A DNA stretch of 5,947 nucleotides from an uncultured Clostridia bacterium (lineage in GTDB: Bacteria > Bacillota > Clostridia > Oscillospirales > Acutalibacteraceae). Below, one piece after another: positions 5,501 through 5,947 of this stretch. Each line of letters opens with the position of its first letter. The first letter of the stretch is position 1. The stretch covers positions 1 to 5,947 of the forward strand of contig CALAQQ010000217.1 of NCBI GenBank assembly GCA_937888485.1, given 5' to 3'. Under the pieces are notes generated by a model. It saw nothing but the letters and a program-made list of their open reading frames with translations. It did not search any database and was not told where the DNA came from. Both the position numbers and the translations under genes were made by a program.

Positions 5501-5947
5501 GCTGCAAACCAGCCCTGCTGCTTTTGTTCCTGTTACATTTCCCAATGCATAACAGTTGTTTATTTTTGCAACAATTCCGTCTGCTATTGTCTGATTGGAA
5601 GTCCGGCTGAAGCTGAAATTATAACCTACCAAACCGCCTGCATTATATCCGGTAACGTTACCGCTGGCATAGCTGTATTCAATCACAGCCGAAACCGCAG
5701 AACTTCCGTGAGCAAGATTTGTTCCTACAAGTCCGCCAGAATAATTACTTGTTGAACTTTCGAGTGCAATAACCTCTGCTGACGATGAACATTCACTGAT
5801 TGTTGCGTTGCGGTTCATACCAACAAAGCCGCCCGCCGGGCTGTTAACATATGCATCGTTATAATACTTATATGAATTCGATTTTGAACTTACCGAGCCA
5901 GAACTGCTGCTGTTCTTTATTATTCCGTTGTTATGCCCTGCAAATCC
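2558..5947 (-). CDS. GLUG-repeat, Ig-like, cohesin and dockerin protein (5' partial)
   Basis: The frame is open to the right edge, giving 1129 visible residues. The first in-frame ATG (5818) is not the start: the 43 codons before it are open and encode repeat sequence (SPAGGFVG directly before that Met). The N-terminus and any signal peptide lie outside. Numbering from the first visible residue: 1-206 GLUG repeats; 216-251 a closing segment (EELKTQ...NDGYPVIKLRG); 267-333 a lead-in (PYIIENEQQLWAL, GVFDGNGHSIYGITL); 338-485 more GLUG repeats; 498-532 a second closing segment (EQMKLRG...NDGYPFLRIPG); 539-921 five Big_3 Ig-like domains; 928-1061 cohesin-like (ENNPGLAAFRFYMDYD); 1062-1129 a type I dockerin with two calcium loops (GDINSDGSINMKD, ADVYKDGAINMRD). 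Known for these families: GLUG and Ig modules occur in large surface or adhesion proteins, and dockerins bind cohesins. Inferred role: an extracellular adhesin or assembly protein. No catalytic domain is visible. Cohesin-like domains in non-cellulosomal proteins may not bind dockerins. Confidence 0.87.
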   Translation of the reverse strand, partial: GFAGHNNGIIKNSSSSGSVSSKSNSYKYYNDAYVNSPAGGFVGMNRNATISECSSSAEVIALESSTSNYSGGLVGTNLAHGSSAVSAVIEYSYASGNVTGYNAGGLVGYNFSFSRTSNQTIADGIVAKINNCYALGNVTGTKAAGLVCSNNTDRGSSSYKYGYATITYCYATGLANEGSGAGLVYSGLSDSYHRTIRYCYYNSGNVGNQLGFSATPEELKTQDLYFGWNFNNQWAISETQNDGYPVIKLRGIEQKIEISGFGDEEEPYIIENEQQLWALTSGQIEAAFASYYLLANDIYVSAKHWTPIGGNGMADFTGVFDGNGHSIYGITLENTGYEHVGLFGKNSGIIKNLGVSVKLEGGTNTGALAGTNNAGGVIEKCYSTGTVSSNSIAGGLVGWNYANTSTNNILNCYSTANVSSKSYAGGLVGCNQTYSTSSGYANIANSYAIGNVVSERGTSYVGGVLGQASGRSSINNSFYNSETTGCTDTAKGTPCTTEQMKLRGTYSGFDFDTVWAIDSAVNDGYPFLRIPGYSTEAKLLSISIVQRPEKTTYYVGDILDPTGLLIRLNYSNGTSETISTGFTTTYDFDEAGTKTVRVIYETKSVTFSCTILPIIVENIEIIQLPNKLNYFIDDAIDVTGMVVVAYFNNGTEKEIADYTLDYDFSSAGENVVTVNYQDVSAKFNVVVSEVRLERIEITSLPEKTVYYIGEELDKNGLVVTAYYDNGTSRTVSNYEVSYDFSVTGSAIPVTVSFNDKTAIFTVEVKTVLLESIAITQLPIKTSYIVGETFDISGMEVTAYYDNNTSKIISDYSLSYDFSMTGDKIVTVSYMSKTATVAVTVEPIPPVLEELMITQLPAKLKYYQNEVLDLSGMVVTAIYSDGSSADVTDYTIEGYRPQLLGTQTVVVKYNELSTTFEVSVIEPVAFLNEKLIVSSETAKAGENVTVKVNVENNPGLAAFRFYMDYDTSLLNVVSINQGSALADGSLRHNLTIADGKLIVIWDYPENSLADGELFEITFTVSENAPVGEIPLTIYYDAEDVCNEDLENVEFSVIEGGITVFDTVYGDINSDGSINMKDKLLLSKYLANSISFTDSQLAAADVYKDGAINMRDALLFNQYLTGYEVTLGQEV
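2561..2764 (-). other. Type I dockerin module at the protein's C-terminus
   Basis: Two duplicated calcium-binding loop-helix segments. Loop one has D, N, D, N, D at positions 1, 3, 5, 9 and 12 (GDINSDGSINMKD), the full consensus. Loop two (ADVYKDGAINMRD) keeps positions 1, 5, 9 and 12 but has Tyr at position 3. Positions 10-11, which in studied dockerins help choose the cohesin, are Met-Lys and Met-Arg. The helices are KLLLSKYL and ALLFNQYL. The near symmetry would fit the two-way binding described for type I dockerins. Eight residues follow the second helix region before the stop. Confidence 0.8.
2765..3166 (-). other. Cohesin-like domain upstream of the dockerin
   Basis: About 134 residues of beta-sandwich sequence, from KLIVSSETAKAGENVTVKV to EFSVIEGGITVFDT. 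It aligns along its length with the cohesin of the next gene (2012-2404): NNPG(L/I)AAFRFY, a shared Trp (IWDYPENS; TTWDNASD), and DVCNE(D/N)(L/F)E(N/D)V ahead of the last strand. Similarity persists in the DNA: 2301-2320 and 3063-3082 differ at one of twenty bases. The two domains therefore come from a duplication or are kept similar by exchange. Confidence 0.75.
3185..4333 (-). repeat. Five tandem Big_3 Ig-like repeats (~228-234 bases each)
   Basis: Repeats lie at about 4106-4333, 3881-4102, 3647-3877, 3422-3646 and 3185-3412. Each has the group 3 bacterial Ig-like pattern: I-x-(I/L)-x-x-(L/R)-P-x-K at the first strand, Y-x-x-(G/D/N)-E/D-x-LD-x-(S/T)-G, then (A/L)-x-Y-x-(N/D)-(G/N)-(T/S), and a final VTV-x-Y strand. 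Repeats three and four are nearest each other, with matching DNA such as TTATCATAATA at 3543 and 3774 (231 bases apart), suggesting local duplication. Such strings usually act as rigid stalks that hold terminal domains away from the cell. Confidence 0.8.
4493..4936 (-). repeat. Second GLUG repeat block
   Basis: Five consecutive GLUG-type units, with cores VGLFGKNSGIIKNLG, GALAGTNNAGGVIEKCYSTG, GGLVGWN...NILNCYSTANV, GGLVGCN...NIANSYAIGNV and GGVLGQASGRSSINNSFYNS. GLUG arrays are thought to form a beta-helix-like fibre. The block is introduced by the segment at about 4940-5149 and closed by about 4352-4454. Confidence 0.75.
5330..5947 (-). repeat. First GLUG repeat block, entering from the right edge
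   Basis: At least six units are visible: GFAGHNNGIIKNSSSSGSV at the edge, then GGFVGMNRNATISEC, GGLVGTN...VIEYSYASGNVTG, GGLVGYN...KINNCYALGNVTG, AGLVCSN...TITYCYATG and AGLVYSG...TIRYCYYNSGNVG. The last two depart from the G-L-V-G core (C and Y replace the second Gly), as if decaying. The block ends with the same type of closing segment as the second one, so the two are copies of one larger module. Confidence 0.75.

Noticed and set aside
1036..5610. Short open frames on the plus strand and in other minus frames inside the two large genes
   Set aside because: They are antisense or out-of-frame shadows of long genes that carry clear domains, and none has its own ribosome binding site or family motif.

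Overview
The window is AT-rich and reads as chromosomal DNA of a low-GC Gram-positive anaerobe, most likely a gut or rumen clostridium of the Oscillospiraceae/Ruminococcaceae kind. This rests on a type I dockerin, two cohesin-type domains, group 3 bacterial Ig-like repeats, GLUG repeats, a Sec signal peptide, AGGA-type ribosome binding sites and consensus-like sigma-A promoters. No gene in it is species-diagnostic, so the genus is inference.

Right part (938-5947, minus strand): two adjacent genes for large secreted proteins, 17 bases apart and probably one operon. The upstream gene runs in from beyond base 5947 and ends at 2558. It encodes GLUG-repeat modules, five tandem Ig-like (Big_3) domains, a cohesin-like domain and a C-terminal type I dockerin. 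The downstream gene (2539-938) encodes a signal peptide, a paralogous cohesin-like domain, Big_2-, Big_3- and InlB/Flg_new-like modules, another Ig-like segment and a hydrophobic, basic C-terminal tail. A dockerin beside two cohesin-like domains suggests, but does not prove, non-covalent assembly of these proteins outside the cell.

Left part (1-937): no convincing protein gene except a start codon at the very edge (bases 2-4, minus strand, good ribosome binding site). On the minus strand this stretch has two promoter-like pairs with 17-base spacers: TTGACG/TAAAAT right after the stop of the second surface gene, and a perfect TTGACA/TATAAT at 494-522. A terminator-like hairpin lies between them (588-621). 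The DNA from the perfect promoter to the edge start codon is full of inverted repeats: two abutting long-range stems, a pair of mutually exclusive GC hairpins, several local hairpins and a 78-base tandem repeat in 2.5 copies. The simplest reading is a structured 5' leader of about 480 bases ahead of a gene lying mostly outside the window. I do not recognise it as a known RNA class, and it is the part most worth pursuing. The stretch between the two promoters may encode a separate RNA of about 300 bases.
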